Part shown: piece by piece, positions 1 through 9,151 of the stretch
Position numbering within the stretch: position 1 is the first letter of the stretch
How the letters are laid out: every line of letters begins with the position of its first letter
Assembly (NCBI GenBank): GCA_937873655.1
Contig: CALMYQ010000165.1
Coordinates: 1-52,759 of the forward strand
DNA: 52,759 nt
Source: an uncultured Lewinella sp.
Lineage (GTDB): Bacteria; Bacteroidota; Bacteroidia; Chitinophagales; Saprospiraceae
Reading direction: 5' to 3'
Translations under genes and position numbers: made by a program
Notes under the pieces: generated by a model
Told to the model about the DNA's origin: nothing
What the model saw: the letters and a program-made list of their open reading frames with translations, nothing else
Database searches by the model: none

Positions 1-102
1 CTTGCGTCTCCGGCCGCCGTGGATCGAAATTTCCAGACGCAACATCTTGCGTCTCCGGCCGCCGTGGATCGAAATTTCCAGACGCAACATCTTGCGTCTC
101 TA
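1..102. repeat. 45-nt tandem repeat with inverted ends at the window edge
   Basis: Two identical 45-nt units (1-45, 46-90) are followed by the first 10 nt of a third, which then reads CTAC. Each unit has 8-nt inverted ends, TTGCGTCT and AGACGCAA. On the minus strand the element begins GTAGAGACGCAA, a head seen in REP-like palindromic elements of many bacteria. The TAG of that head is the stop codon of the protease gene next door. The array may continue beyond the window. Confidence 0.85.
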
Positions 103-2019
103 CTGGTCGCCGTGGGCGGATCCGTTCAAATCCCCTGATTTGATGCCGATGAAATCAAAATCGGTTACGGAGGGAAAATTGGTACCTTCAATAAACGTCG
201 GCCAATCATCCAGAAACGGTTGGTTGGGATCGGTGAACTGGTACCCTTGCGGGATGAATTGCCAGGACGGTACCGTCCCGAAACTCTCATTGATGTGCAG
301 GATCACCTTCTGGATCTGGATCAGGTCGAGGGTTGAGACGTTGCCGGAGGCATTTACATCAGCAGCAATCTTGGTGTACGGGCTGGTGATCACCTGGATG
401 CCCAGGATATGCTTGCGCAATGCGATGATATCGAGGGTCGATACGCCGTTGGTGGCATTGGTGTCCTTTTCCACCCAGACTTTGAAATGCGTGCCTGCGG
501 GTACGTTGACCAGCGGGAAGGTGCCGTCCGCATAATTCGGATAAACAATGGTATCGTTTCCGGCCACGAAGTGGATCTTGGCGCCGGAAATGGGATCGCC
601 GTCCTCGGTGCCCAGGAAGCCCACGCCGGCCGAGCCGCCTGCAAAATAAGTCCCGTTGATCTCCATGACGCCTGTATTATCGGGATCGAGCCAGTCTTTT
701 AGCCGGGTTGCGGGCGTGCCGCCGCCGTCCCAGGCCCTGCTCAATCGACCGAACCAGGCTTGTGAGCCCGTGCAATCGGTCAGGTTGGGATTACCGCCGT
801 GCAGGTGCCCCACCATTTTGCCGGTCTTGTTGAGCAGCGCGGCGCCGGAAGAGCCGACCTCAAAGCCGCCGACCGAATAAATGACGTTGAAATGGTTCTG
901 CGGAGGCGTGGTCACCCCGTTGTCCCAATTGATCGAGTTGTTGTAGACCGTAGCTGCCTGGTAGCTGGCGCCGATCTTTTTGATGTCCCCCCTCGGGTGG
1001 TGGAAAATGTAGCTCGTGTCCGGGCCGACCCCGTTCCGGTTCCAGCCCAGGTAGTACGTCATATATTGGGATGGAACGTCATTCATCAATTCCACCAGCA
1101 GGAAGTCATTTTCCCGGCGCCCTGCCCGGTAGATGCTGCCCATCATGGAGTCGTAATCCGGTTCAACCGCCGGATCAGGGCAGGCTGCGGATTCATAATT
1201 GAAATCAAACCGCCAAAGGTCGTATTCCGGGGTGTAGCCGTCCATACAGTGAAAGCCGGTATAGATATAGGGCGTAAGATCCTGGCGGACGTTATTCATC
1301 AGGTTGCCGGTGCAACGCCCCATACCTTCCGCCACTACGACAATGATGCGGCAGATGCCGCGCCGTTGATCCGGCAGGCGGTCGCCCGGCGCGCATACGG
1401 CGTTGTCGTGGCAGGCCAGCGAAGTACCGAAGTCGAATGCCGGCGACCTTGGGCCGCTTTCATCCTGGCGATAGCCGTGGTCTATGCGGTAAATATGGAA
1501 GGGCAGCGTTCCCCGGGCGGATTGCGGTTCGTAATATTCCAAAACGGCCTGATCCCCGTCGACAAGCCCGATCCAGGTCCGTTTACCGGCGGGCATATTT
1601 TCCGGCGTATACGGCCCGAAAAGCTGCCAATTTTCCGATTTGTAAAGGTAAAGCCGCCCGCCCCTCGGCAGGTTGACCTGATCGAAGAAAACCGCCAGGG
1701 ACAAGGCGCCTCCGCTGCGAACGGCCATGCGCCATACCCGGTCGCCGTTGGGCAGCTCCGTCCACTCGCCGGAGGCCAGCGGATTGATATCAGCGGGCAT
1801 GGACTTGGAGAACCGGGTGCCCGGTCCGCGTTCGTCTTCCTGACGGACGGCTGCCCAGTTGATAGCGGGCATGGAAACGACAGGAACGGTCTGGGAAGGC
1901 AAAAATGAGCTAAAGCGTTTGTCGAAGGAAGGCGGCAAATCGTTTTGAGCCGTAAGCAGACAGGCGCTAATGATCAACATCAGCCCTGACAGGCAAATGG
2001 AGGTATATTTGTTCGGCAT
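100..2019 (-). CDS. Secreted trypsin-like (lysyl endopeptidase-type) serine protease with C-terminal dockerin-like repeats
   Basis: Predicted secreted serine endopeptidase, 639 aa. An N-terminal signal peptide (about residues 1-24) is followed by a roughly 190-residue N-terminal domain. The protease domain shows a full triad: His in TGFHC (about 257), Asp in RENDF (about 305) and Ser in GSSGAAL (about 391). Cysteine pairs around the catalytic His resemble lysyl endopeptidase (Achromobacter protease I) relatives. Near 519-582 are two dockerin-like segments, the better one reading DVNASGNVSTLDLIQIQK, the calcium-loop plus helix pattern of type I dockerins. No type IX sorting domain follows. I placed the start at the ATG before PNKYTSI; a longer reading would need a TTG. 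The stop TAG lies inside the adjacent repeat. Family and triad are firm; the substrate (Lys-Xaa bonds) is an inference from the family. Confidence 0.85.
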   Translation of the reverse strand: MPNKYTSICLSGLMLIISACLLTAQNDLPPSFDKRFSSFLPSQTVPVVSMPAINWAAVRQEDERGPGTRFSKSMPADINPLASGEWTELPNGDRVWRMAVRSGGALSLAVFFDQVNLPRGGRLYLYKSENWQLFGPYTPENMPAGKRTWIGLVDGDQAVLEYYEPQSARGTLPFHIYRIDHGYRQDESGPRSPAFDFGTSLACHDNAVCAPGDRLPDQRRGICRIIVVVAEGMGRCTGNLMNNVRQDLTPYIYTGFHCMDGYTPEYDLWRFDFNYESAACPDPAVEPDYDSMMGSIYRAGRRENDFLLVELMNDVPSQYMTYYLGWNRNGVGPDTSYIFHHPRGDIKKIGASYQAATVYNNSINWDNGVTTPPQNHFNVIYSVGGFEVGSSGAALLNKTGKMVGHLHGGNPNLTDCTGSQAWFGRLSRAWDGGGTPATRLKDWLDPDNTGVMEINGTYFAGGSAGVGFLGTEDGDPISGAKIHFVAGNDTIVYPNYADGTFPLVNVPAGTHFKVWVEKDTNATNGVSTLDIIALRKHILGIQVITSPYTKIAADVNASGNVSTLDLIQIQKVILHINESFGTVPSWQFIPQGYQFTDPNQPFLDDWPTFIEGTNFPSVTDFDFIGIKSGDLNGSAHGDQ

Positions 2020-2047
2020 GGGATTATGCGTTTTGCAATTCAACTAT

Positions 2048-2083
2048 CAAAGGTACGATAATTTCGCGATTTCATTATATTTG
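2048..2083. promoter_or_regulatory. Divergent Bacteroidota -7 boxes
   Basis: Two TAnnTTTG boxes face away from each other: TACCTTTG on the minus strand (2048-2055) towards the protease and TATATTTG on the plus strand (2076-2083) towards the cytochrome gene. The spacing to the start codons (about 29 and 24 nt) suits short leaders. Neither has a clear TTTG at the -33 position, so these are suggestive only. Confidence 0.45.
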
Positions 2084-2106
2084 CTCAATCAGAACAAAGC
2101 GAAAAA

Positions 2107-3510
2107 ATGCCACTTCTTTTGTCCGCTGATTGGGGATTATTTCTCGGTCGGTTCCATCCGTTGGTCGTCCATTTGCCGATCGGCCTGCTGTTGCTGGCTG
2201 CCGTACTGGAATGGGCGCCGAAAGCCCGTTTTGGTCCCGCAGCCCGCCTGGGCTGGATAACCGGCGGCATCACAGCGGCGATTGCCGTCATTTGCGGCTG
2301 GCTCCTCGCCGGCGGAGGCGGATACGGCGCCGGGCTGGGCTGGCATCGCTGGTTAGGGGTTGTCACCATGGTTTTGGGGTTGGGTGGCGTCTGGTTTACG
2401 GGCCGGTTTCCGGATAAAGCCCGTTGGTATGGACTGGCGACCCTTATTCTGGTCACCTTGACGGGCCACCTCGGGGGCAAACTCACCCACGGCGATCAAT
2501 ACCTCTGGCAATACGCGCCTTCCTTTATTCAAAAGCTGGCCGGCGCCGATACCGGTGAGGATGACAAGCCTGATCTTTCCCTGGCCGATCCCGATTCGGT
2601 CGTTGTATACGCTGCGTTCATCCGCCCTGTACTGGATCGAAAATGCGTGCAATGCCACAGCGCCGACAAGCAGAACGGCGGTTTGCGGCTGGACAGCCTC
2701 GAATACATCCAAAAAGGCGGTGAAAGCGGCCCGCTGTACGCCGCCGGGCAGGCTATGGAAAGCGAGTGGTTGCACCGGGTGACCTTGCCGCGGTCCAATG
2801 CCAAAGCCATGCCGCCTTCCGGCGAGCCCCTTTCCTATGCCGAGGTGCGGCTGCTGGCCTGGTGGATCGACCAGGGCGCCGACCCCGACACATGCGTGGG
2901 AAAGCTCCCTGTACCGGACGACATCAAGGCCCTGCTGATGCGGGATTATAAATTCGACACCCGGAAAAGGCCCTACGCAGAACGGCTTCAGGTTGCCGCT
3001 GCCAATCCGGGGGATTTGAAAAAACTGGAAGAAACGGGCTGGAAGGTGCACGCCGTCGCGCAAAATTCGGGCGCCATCCGGCTGGGTATAATGCCGGGAA
3101 AAGAACTGTCTGATGCCGCTTTTCAATCGCTGGAACCGCTTGCAGAAAACGTCGTCTGGCTTGATCTCGAAGGAGCCGAATTACCGGAAAACGCCATGGA
3201 GATCATTGGAAAATTGCCCAATCTCGTACAATTGCGCCTGCAACAATCAAGCGTCACGGACGAGGACATTTCCCATTTATCCCATCTGAGACACCTGGAA
3301 TCGCTGAATTTATACGGGACCGGCGTTACGGATGCCGGCATTGCCCAGGTGGAAAATTTTCCGGCCCTGAAACGGCTGTACCTCTGGCAGACCCAAACCA
3401 CGAAAGAGGGTGTTGAAGTTCTGCAAAAAAAACGCCCGGACATGGCCGTGGATAACGGTGTGGAACAAGGGGCCGGGCTGGTTGATGCCGCTGCGGCAGT
3501 TAAGGAGTGA
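2107..3510 (+). CDS. Membrane-anchored c-type cytochrome with leucine-rich repeats (DUF2231-like, cytochrome, LRR)
   Basis: 467 aa in three parts. Residues 1-125 form about four membrane helices beginning FHPLVVHLPIG, the pattern of DUF2231-like membrane domains. Around residue 180 the heme c motif CVQCH sits in a planctomycete-type cytochrome c domain (PSCyt1-like), with a downstream Met-Pro pair (AMPP) as a likely axial ligand region. Residues about 345-450 are leucine-rich repeats (LVQLRLQQ..., LESLNLYGTGVTD..., LKRLYLWQT...). The heme domain and LRRs should face the periplasm. The family is common where secreted oxidoreductases feed electrons to the membrane, and a role as electron acceptor or sensor is inference. 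It starts just downstream of a TATATTTG box and is divergent from the protease. Confidence 0.82.
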   Translation: MPLLLSADWGLFLGRFHPLVVHLPIGLLLLAAVLEWAPKARFGPAARLGWITGGITAAIAVICGWLLAGGGGYGAGLGWHRWLGVVTMVLGLGGVWFTGRFPDKARWYGLATLILVTLTGHLGGKLTHGDQYLWQYAPSFIQKLAGADTGEDDKPDLSLADPDSVVVYAAFIRPVLDRKCVQCHSADKQNGGLRLDSLEYIQKGGESGPLYAAGQAMESEWLHRVTLPRSNAKAMPPSGEPLSYAEVRLLAWWIDQGADPDTCVGKLPVPDDIKALLMRDYKFDTRKRPYAERLQVAAANPGDLKKLEETGWKVHAVAQNSGAIRLGIMPGKELSDAAFQSLEPLAENVVWLDLEGAELPENAMEIIGKLPNLVQLRLQQSSVTDEDISHLSHLRHLESLNLYGTGVTDAGIAQVENFPALKRLYLWQTQTTKEGVEVLQKKRPDMAVDNGVEQGAGLVDAAAAVKE

Positions 3511-3553
3511 ACGGGTAAAAACCCAGGGCAATCGGCTACCTATTCTCAACGGC

Positions 3554-3631
3554 AATAGGTTTTGTGCATTTGCCCGCGCCCGCCCCTGACCCCTAAAGAG
3601 GGAAACCTGCCCTCAATGCACAAAACCTATT
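3554..3631. repeat. 17-bp perfect inverted repeat, 44-nt loop
   Basis: AATAGGTTTTGTGCATT (3554-3570) recurs as its exact reverse complement at 3615-3631. It sits 3' of the cytochrome gene and 5' of the GH116-type gene. The loop is C-rich (CCCGCCCCTGACCCC) and there is no U-tract, so a mobile palindromic element or mRNA-end structure is as likely as a terminator. Confidence 0.7.
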
Positions 3632-3684
3632 TCAGCGCAGTATAAACCATTTAGGCATTAAGTGTTTTACAAAAGCATCTGGTT

Positions 3685-6318
3685 ATGAAAAACAAATCCA
3701 ACCGCCGGAAATTCATCCAGAATATAGGCCTTACCGGACTGACCGCCGGCCTGTTGCCGGTAACCCTCACCGCCCGGGAAACCGGATTGCAAACGGAAAA
3801 TAAACCAGGTTTCAAACCGACACCGGCCGGCGGTCGTCAATACAACGGAATTTATACCGGAAAATACCTCAACAGGATCGCCTTTCCCATCGGCGGGATC
3901 GGAGCAGGCATGTTCTGCCTGGAAGGCACCGGGGCCATTTCCCATATGTCGGTCCGCAATTTTCCGGATATGTTCAACAGCCCTACCGTTTTCGCCGCCG
4001 TTTCGGTAAAGGGCCTGGACAAAGGCGCCAGGATCCTGGAAGGGCCTGTACCCGACTGGAAGAAATTCGGGGAGCGCGGAGCAGGCAACGGCTCGGGCGG
4101 GAATACCTACGGCTTGCCGCGGTTTCACGAGGCAGCTTTCAAAACGGCCTTCCCCTTCGCAGAGATCGAACTGTCGGATGCCGACCTGCCTTTAAGGGTT
4201 CAGATCACCGGATGGAGCCCGTTCATCCCCACCGATCCGGACAACTCCAGCCTGCCCGCCGGTGCGCTGGAATACCGGTTCGTCAATACAGGCAGCACCG
4301 CGCTGGAAGGCGTTTTTTCCTTCAACGCCAAAAATTTCATGTCGGTAGAAGGCGGGAAGAACGCCATTACGGGCATGAAAAACGGATTCGTCCTGACAGA
4401 GGCCGGAACCGCTGAAAAACCATTTCTGAAGGGCGATTTTGCCGTATTTACCGATCAATCCGACGCGGTTATTGATCATTGCTGGTTTCGCGGCGGTTGG
4501 TTCGATCCCCTGACCATGGCCTGGAATGCTATTAAAGCCGGAGAGGTCAAGGCGGTTGCTCCCGTTGACAGCGGAGCACCCGGAGCGACAATTTACGCCC
4601 CTTTCCAGTTGTTGCCGGGCCAGGAAAAAACCATCCGGGTGATGACCGCCTGGTACGTTCCGGAATCGGATAAAAAATACGGCGGAACACCGGAGACGGA
4701 GGACTGCAAACCGGAGAACGGTTGTTGCCCCTCCCCTTCCGAACTTGCGCTGGATCCATACGACAAGGATTTCAATGCCGAATTTTACAAACCGTGGTAC
4801 AGCAACCGGTTTGGCGGGATCGGGGAGACAGCCGATTACTGGCTTCAGCATTATCAGGATCTGCGCCAAAAATCCGCCTTATTCCGCGATGCCTTCTACG
4901 CCTCTACCCTGCCCGGAGAGGTGATCGAAGCAGTTGCAGCCAACCTGAGCATTCTCAAATCGCCTACCGTACTCCGGCAATACGACGGACGGCTCTGGAA
5001 TTTTGAGGGATGCGGCGATAATTGGGGGTGTTGCCATGGTTCCTGCACCCACGTTTGGAACTACGCGCAGGCCGCCGCCCACCTGTTCCCATCCCTGGAA
5101 AGGAGCCTGAGGAACACCGAATTTTGCGAAAGTCAGAATTCGGAGGGGCACCAGAACTTCAGGTCCAATCTGCCGATACGACCCACTACCCATGATTTCC
5201 ACGCTGCCTCCGACGGTCAGCTCGGCGGCATCATGAAGGTGTACCGGGAATGGCGCATCAGCGGCGACAACGACTGGCTCAGGAAGATGTACCCCATGGT
5301 CAAAGCCAGCATGGATTATTGCATCCGCACCTGGGATCCGCGTAAGAAAGGCGTCCTGGAAGAACCCCATCACAACACCTATGACATCGAATTCTGGGGC
5401 CCCGACGGCATGTGCACCAGCTTCTATCTGGGGGCCCTGCAGGCCATCAGCCGGATGGGTAAACACCTGGGCAAGAACGTGTCGGAATACGACCAACTGG
5501 CCGCCAAAGGCCGGAAGTTCATGGAAACGGAGCTGTTTGACGGCGAGTATTTTTTCCAGAAGATCCAGATGGACGGGTTGAATGCCGCCAACCCGGTGGA
5601 AGCCTCAAAAAAGTCGTACGGCGGCGATTATTCCGACGAAGCCCGCCGGCTCCTGGAACAAGAAGGCCCCAAATACCAATACGGCGCGGGTTGCCTGTCC
5701 GACGGCATACTGGGCGCCTGGATCGCGCGGATGTGCGGGCTGGAAGATCCGGTGGATTCCGAAAAGATCACGAGCCATTTGCTGGCCGTGCATCGTTACA
5801 ACCTCAAAACCGACCTGAGCGACCACGCCAATCCCCAGCGACCGTCGTATGCCCTGGGCGAAGAAGGCGGTTTGCTGCTTTGTTCCTGGCCCAAAGGCGG
5901 CAAATTATCGCTGCCGTTCGTGTACAGTGATGAAGTGTGGACGGGCATTGAGTACCAGGTAGCTTCTCACCTGATGTTGATGGGAAAGGTCCGGGAAGGC
6001 CTCGAGATCGTGAGGGCGTGCCGGGATCGCTACGACGGCGTCATCCGCAATCCGTTCAATGAGTATGAATGCGGTAACTGGTACGCGCGGGCCCTGTCCA
6101 GCTACGGTCTGATGGAAGGTCTCACCGGCATGCGATACGACGCGGTTGACCAGCATTTGCACATCGACTCAAAGATCGGGGATTTCACCTCCTTTATTTC
6201 CACTGAGAAGGGATTCGGGACGGTCAGCCTGCGGGGCGGCAAACCGGCGGTCAAAGTCGCTCTTGGTGAAATTCCGGTTACAAAAGTCTTTGTTTCCGGT
6301 AAGGAGGTTCCGATATAA
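3685..6318 (+). CDS. Exported GH116-family glycosidase (bile-acid beta-glucosidase/GBA2-like)
   Basis: 877 aa, close to the length of bacterial GH116 enzymes. The N-terminus (NRRKFIQNIGLTGLTAG) is a Tat-type signal, with two consecutive arginines. An N-terminal beta-sandwich (about 45-400) precedes an (alpha/alpha)6 catalytic domain. LWNFEGCGDNWGCCHG (about 437-450) is a probable nucleophile region (Glu in NFEG), and HNTYD (about 563-567) matches the TYD acid/base motif of the family. These residue assignments come from recalled family motifs, not an alignment. It hydrolyses beta-glucosides or beta-xylosides in the periplasm or outside the cell; the exact substrate is unknown. The stop codon abuts the stop codon of the convergent metallochaperone gene with no spacer. 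Confidence 0.88.
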   Translation: MKNKSNRRKFIQNIGLTGLTAGLLPVTLTARETGLQTENKPGFKPTPAGGRQYNGIYTGKYLNRIAFPIGGIGAGMFCLEGTGAISHMSVRNFPDMFNSPTVFAAVSVKGLDKGARILEGPVPDWKKFGERGAGNGSGGNTYGLPRFHEAAFKTAFPFAEIELSDADLPLRVQITGWSPFIPTDPDNSSLPAGALEYRFVNTGSTALEGVFSFNAKNFMSVEGGKNAITGMKNGFVLTEAGTAEKPFLKGDFAVFTDQSDAVIDHCWFRGGWFDPLTMAWNAIKAGEVKAVAPVDSGAPGATIYAPFQLLPGQEKTIRVMTAWYVPESDKKYGGTPETEDCKPENGCCPSPSELALDPYDKDFNAEFYKPWYSNRFGGIGETADYWLQHYQDLRQKSALFRDAFYASTLPGEVIEAVAANLSILKSPTVLRQYDGRLWNFEGCGDNWGCCHGSCTHVWNYAQAAAHLFPSLERSLRNTEFCESQNSEGHQNFRSNLPIRPTTHDFHAASDGQLGGIMKVYREWRISGDNDWLRKMYPMVKASMDYCIRTWDPRKKGVLEEPHHNTYDIEFWGPDGMCTSFYLGALQAISRMGKHLGKNVSEYDQLAAKGRKFMETELFDGEYFFQKIQMDGLNAANPVEASKKSYGGDYSDEARRLLEQEGPKYQYGAGCLSDGILGAWIARMCGLEDPVDSEKITSHLLAVHRYNLKTDLSDHANPQRPSYALGEEGGLLLCSWPKGGKLSLPFVYSDEVWTGIEYQVASHLMLMGKVREGLEIVRACRDRYDGVIRNPFNEYECGNWYARALSSYGLMEGLTGMRYDAVDQHLHIDSKIGDFTSFISTEKGFGTVSLRGGKPAVKVALGEIPVTKVFVSGKEVPI

Positions 6319-7389
6319 TCAAATCCTGTAGGTCGGCCTGGGATAAGCGGGCGAAAAAGCGCTCCAGCGCTCCACTTCAATTTTGCAGGCGTACATGGCC
6401 ACTACATTGTTGAGCACATCATGGACGATCTGTGTGAGCTGTTCGGGGTCCGTCTGAACCCGGGCGTTGATGAGCATTTTAAGATTAGTTTCCTTTTGGG
6501 ACCCGGAAAGTTGCTCCGAACCGCTGTCCGTCATGGTAAAGCTGATCTTTTTGTTCCAGTTTTCACCCTCAACAAAGAATTTCAGGTGACCGATAGCCAG
6601 TTGCAGGCTCATCAGGCTGGAGTAAATCCCGTGAATGATCCGGTCGGCAACCCTGACGGCTTCGCCGTATGGGGATGAAATGACCAGGCTTTTATCCAGC
6701 CAGGCCAATTGGGCTTCACCGTCGCCGTACCGGTCGTAATCCAGTTCCAGGGAATTCCGGTGTCCGCCTATGGGCCACTCGTTGAGGGTATCGAGCCAGA
6801 CCCTGACGTCCTCATCCTTGAGCGAATTCTGGAACAGCAGCATCTTTCCGGGATATTCCCCGGCAACGGTTTGTCGGACGAGCTCGAGGCGGGAAGGCGG
6901 GATCAGATCAATTTTATTGACGACCAGGATATCGGCTTCTTCCAATTGCTTTTTGTATATGTAACGAAGATCATCACTGGTGAACCTTGCATTGCCTTCG
7001 ATGAGGGAAGCCAGCAGATCGGCGTCTGTAAAAACGGAAATGATCATCCGGAGGTCGGGCCGGAGGCGGGCCATTGGTTTGGCGATAGTGGCAATGAGAT
7101 CCGTACAGGAGCCTACGGATTCAGCGAATACGACTTCTGCGTTGAAATCTTCCTGCATCCTCCCGATATGGTGATCCAGCCGGTCAAAATTACAGCAGAA
7201 ACAACCGTTGGACACTTCTTCTGCCTGGACGCCCTGACTCCTGAAAAAAGCGGCATCAACCTGTTGATCACCCTGATCATTGGTGACAACCGCCATCGGA
7301 ATGCCTTCCGATTCGAGCAACTGGGAGGCTTTTAAGATCGCAGTGGTTTTTCCGCTTCCAAGAAAACCACCGATTAAAAAGAGTTTCAT
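6319..7389 (-). CDS. CobW/COG0523-family GTPase metallochaperone
   Basis: 356 aa from the ATG of MKLFLIGG. Walker A GGFLGSGKTT is at residues 7-16, the family's metal-binding CxCC motif (GCFCC) is at 63-66, and the GTP specificity motif NKID is near 156. The C-terminal part is the less conserved COG0523 extension. Relatives deliver zinc, cobalt or other metals to client enzymes in the cytoplasm. There is no histidine-rich stretch and no zinc-uptake gene nearby, so the metal cannot be assigned. I rejected the 17-residue longer reading, since MKLFLIGGFLG is the usual start of the fold. A TATATTTG box (7479-7486, minus strand) lies about 90 nt upstream. Confidence 0.88.
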   Translation of the reverse strand: MKLFLIGGFLGSGKTTAILKASQLLESEGIPMAVVTNDQGDQQVDAAFFRSQGVQAEEVSNGCFCCNFDRLDHHIGRMQEDFNAEVVFAESVGSCTDLIATIAKPMARLRPDLRMIISVFTDADLLASLIEGNARFTSDDLRYIYKKQLEEADILVVNKIDLIPPSRLELVRQTVAGEYPGKMLLFQNSLKDEDVRVWLDTLNEWPIGGHRNSLELDYDRYGDGEAQLAWLDKSLVISSPYGEAVRVADRIIHGIYSSLMSLQLAIGHLKFFVEGENWNKKISFTMTDSGSEQLSGSQKETNLKMLINARVQTDPEQLTQIVHDVLNNVVAMYACKIEVERWSAFSPAYPRPTYRI

Positions 7390-7556
7390 TAAATACACGA
7401 TTGTACAAGCCCGAGCGGGCCTATACTTAAGTTTAAGCACGGTAATCTTTCCGGACTTAAGATACTATCCGGATATTGCAAATATAATACCTGGAATGGA
7501 ATCTGTAAATCAAAATGAAAAATATTTGTCGCTACCGGCAACCCAGGTTTGAACCG

Positions 7557-8897
7557 TCAGACATTGGGGAGTTTCCAGGGCGAACGGTAATCGGGCCTGA
7601 CCAGTTGATTGGCCGCTTTTGAATGTGCGAAACGCCCCTTGGCAGCGTCCCAGTCCAGTTTGTAGGCGCCCGTCCGGGCGGCGATATTGGCCATATGGGT
7701 AGCGACGGCCACAGCTCTGCCGGTTTCGACCGAACAGGCCGGCGTTTTGCGATCCTTCACGCAGGCTATGAAGTTTCGGGCGTGGTTGAGGGAGCTTTCG
7801 TTGTTGGTTTCCTCAAAGGTCTTACGGGCGGTTTTATCGGCTTTCGCTTCACCGTCCCATTCCGGGATCACTTCCCAGCCTTCGCGGTTTGCGACCAGCG
7901 TGCCTTTATCGCAAATGAAAGCAAGGCCGTAATTGCGGTTGAAAGGGCCTTTCTGGATGCCGCCGTTGTGGTTCCACTGAATGGTATATCCGTCAAAAGG
8001 GAAGACAACCGACATGGTCAGGAAGGTCTCTCGTGCCATGTCTTCCCTTCCGCGATTATCGCCGAAGGCCAGGACGGTCGGCGGCGGTGCGGTTATATCT
8101 TTCGCCCAGAAGGCCATATCCAGCAGGTGGACGCCCCAATCGGTCATCAGTCCGCCGCCGTAATCCCAAAAATGCCGCCAGCTGCCGTGAAAGCGAGCCT
8201 GGTTGAACGGCCGTTCCGGCGCAGGGCCCAGCCACATTTCATAATCTACGCCGGCGGGAACACCCGAATCCGGCACTTCTTGGGTACCGGCGCCGTAATT
8301 GAAGTTGGCCCAGATGTCCGTCTTCCGGAGGGTCCCCAGTTCACCCGATTTCAGGTAAGCCATGACATCCCGCCACACCCGGCCGCTGCGCTGCTGCTGG
8401 CCGACCTGCACCACCCGGTTGTATCTATTGGCTGCCGCTGCCATAAGGTTGCATTCGGCAATGGTGTTGGCCAGCGGCTTTTCCACATACACATCTTTAC
8501 CGGCTTCGCAGGCGTAAACAGCGGGCAGGCAATGCCAGTGGTCGGGGGTGCCGATGATGACGGCATCCACATTCTTGTCGTCCAGCAATTTGCGGAAATC
8601 CGGGTACAAAGCCGGTTTCTGACCGTATTTTTCCCGCAATTCGGCGGATCTTTGGTTCAGCACGTTCTCATCCACGTCGCACAAGGCTGCGCAATTGACC
8701 CCGCCGGCTGCCAGGTGTTCGCGTAAAACGTCAAAGCCCCGGTTGCGGCAACCGATCAGGCCGATATTGAGCTGGTCGCTGGGTGCAAACCGGGGCGCTG
8801 CAGGAAGGCTGCCCGGGAAAGTGGTCAATAAAGCCGACCCGGCAGCTACAGCGGCGGTTTGCCGGATAAATTCTCTTCTGGTTGAATGTTTGCTCAT
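7557..8897 (-). CDS. Tat-exported Gfo/Idh/MocA-family oxidoreductase
   Basis: 446 aa. The twin-arginine signal TRREFIRQTAAVAAGSALL is followed by a Rossmann domain (NIGLIGCRNRG, then the acidic NAD(P)-ribose ligand in CDVDE) and the EKPLANT motif containing the conserved catalytic Lys. The C-terminal alpha/beta domain contains WRHFWDYGGGLMTDWGVH, typical of the Tat-exported branch that keeps a tightly bound nicotinamide cofactor. It should oxidise or epimerise a sugar or glycoside in the periplasm. It is transcribed alone on the minus strand; the metallochaperone gene downstream has its own possible promoter. Confidence 0.9.
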   Translation of the reverse strand: MSKHSTRREFIRQTAAVAAGSALLTTFPGSLPAAPRFAPSDQLNIGLIGCRNRGFDVLREHLAAGGVNCAALCDVDENVLNQRSAELREKYGQKPALYPDFRKLLDDKNVDAVIIGTPDHWHCLPAVYACEAGKDVYVEKPLANTIAECNLMAAAANRYNRVVQVGQQQRSGRVWRDVMAYLKSGELGTLRKTDIWANFNYGAGTQEVPDSGVPAGVDYEMWLGPAPERPFNQARFHGSWRHFWDYGGGLMTDWGVHLLDMAFWAKDITAPPPTVLAFGDNRGREDMARETFLTMSVVFPFDGYTIQWNHNGGIQKGPFNRNYGLAFICDKGTLVANREGWEVIPEWDGEAKADKTARKTFEETNNESSLNHARNFIACVKDRKTPACSVETGRAVAVATHMANIAARTGAYKLDWDAAKGRFAHSKAANQLVRPDYRSPWKLPNV

Positions 8898-9151
8898 GTT
8901 CCGGTGTTTTCTTGAGAATCGTCAAGATACAAAGTGTGCTGTTTTGATTCCTCCTTTGAAAACGGAAATTTTATTTTCTGCACCGGATAGGTCGCCGGTT
9001 TCAAGGCCATCCTGCCGGATAAAAAGAGCAGAGGGGGATTAGGGAGAGAGTGAGAGGTGCCTTTTTCGCCCTGAGCGACGCGCTGTAAATGAATTGTTCA
9101 AAAGTCCGGAGAAATGCCGAAATTCACACTTCCTTGCAAAAAATCGATCCA

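Noticed and set aside
799..1908. Long plus-strand frame opposite the protease gene
   Set aside because: It is a shadow of the protease codons; the minus-strand product has a full catalytic triad and signal peptide.
2107..3510. Planctomycetota origin because of PSCyt1-like and PVC-type CxxCH proteins
   Set aside because: Promoter type, type IX sorting domain and Bacteroidota-specific families point to Bacteroidota, where such proteins also occur.
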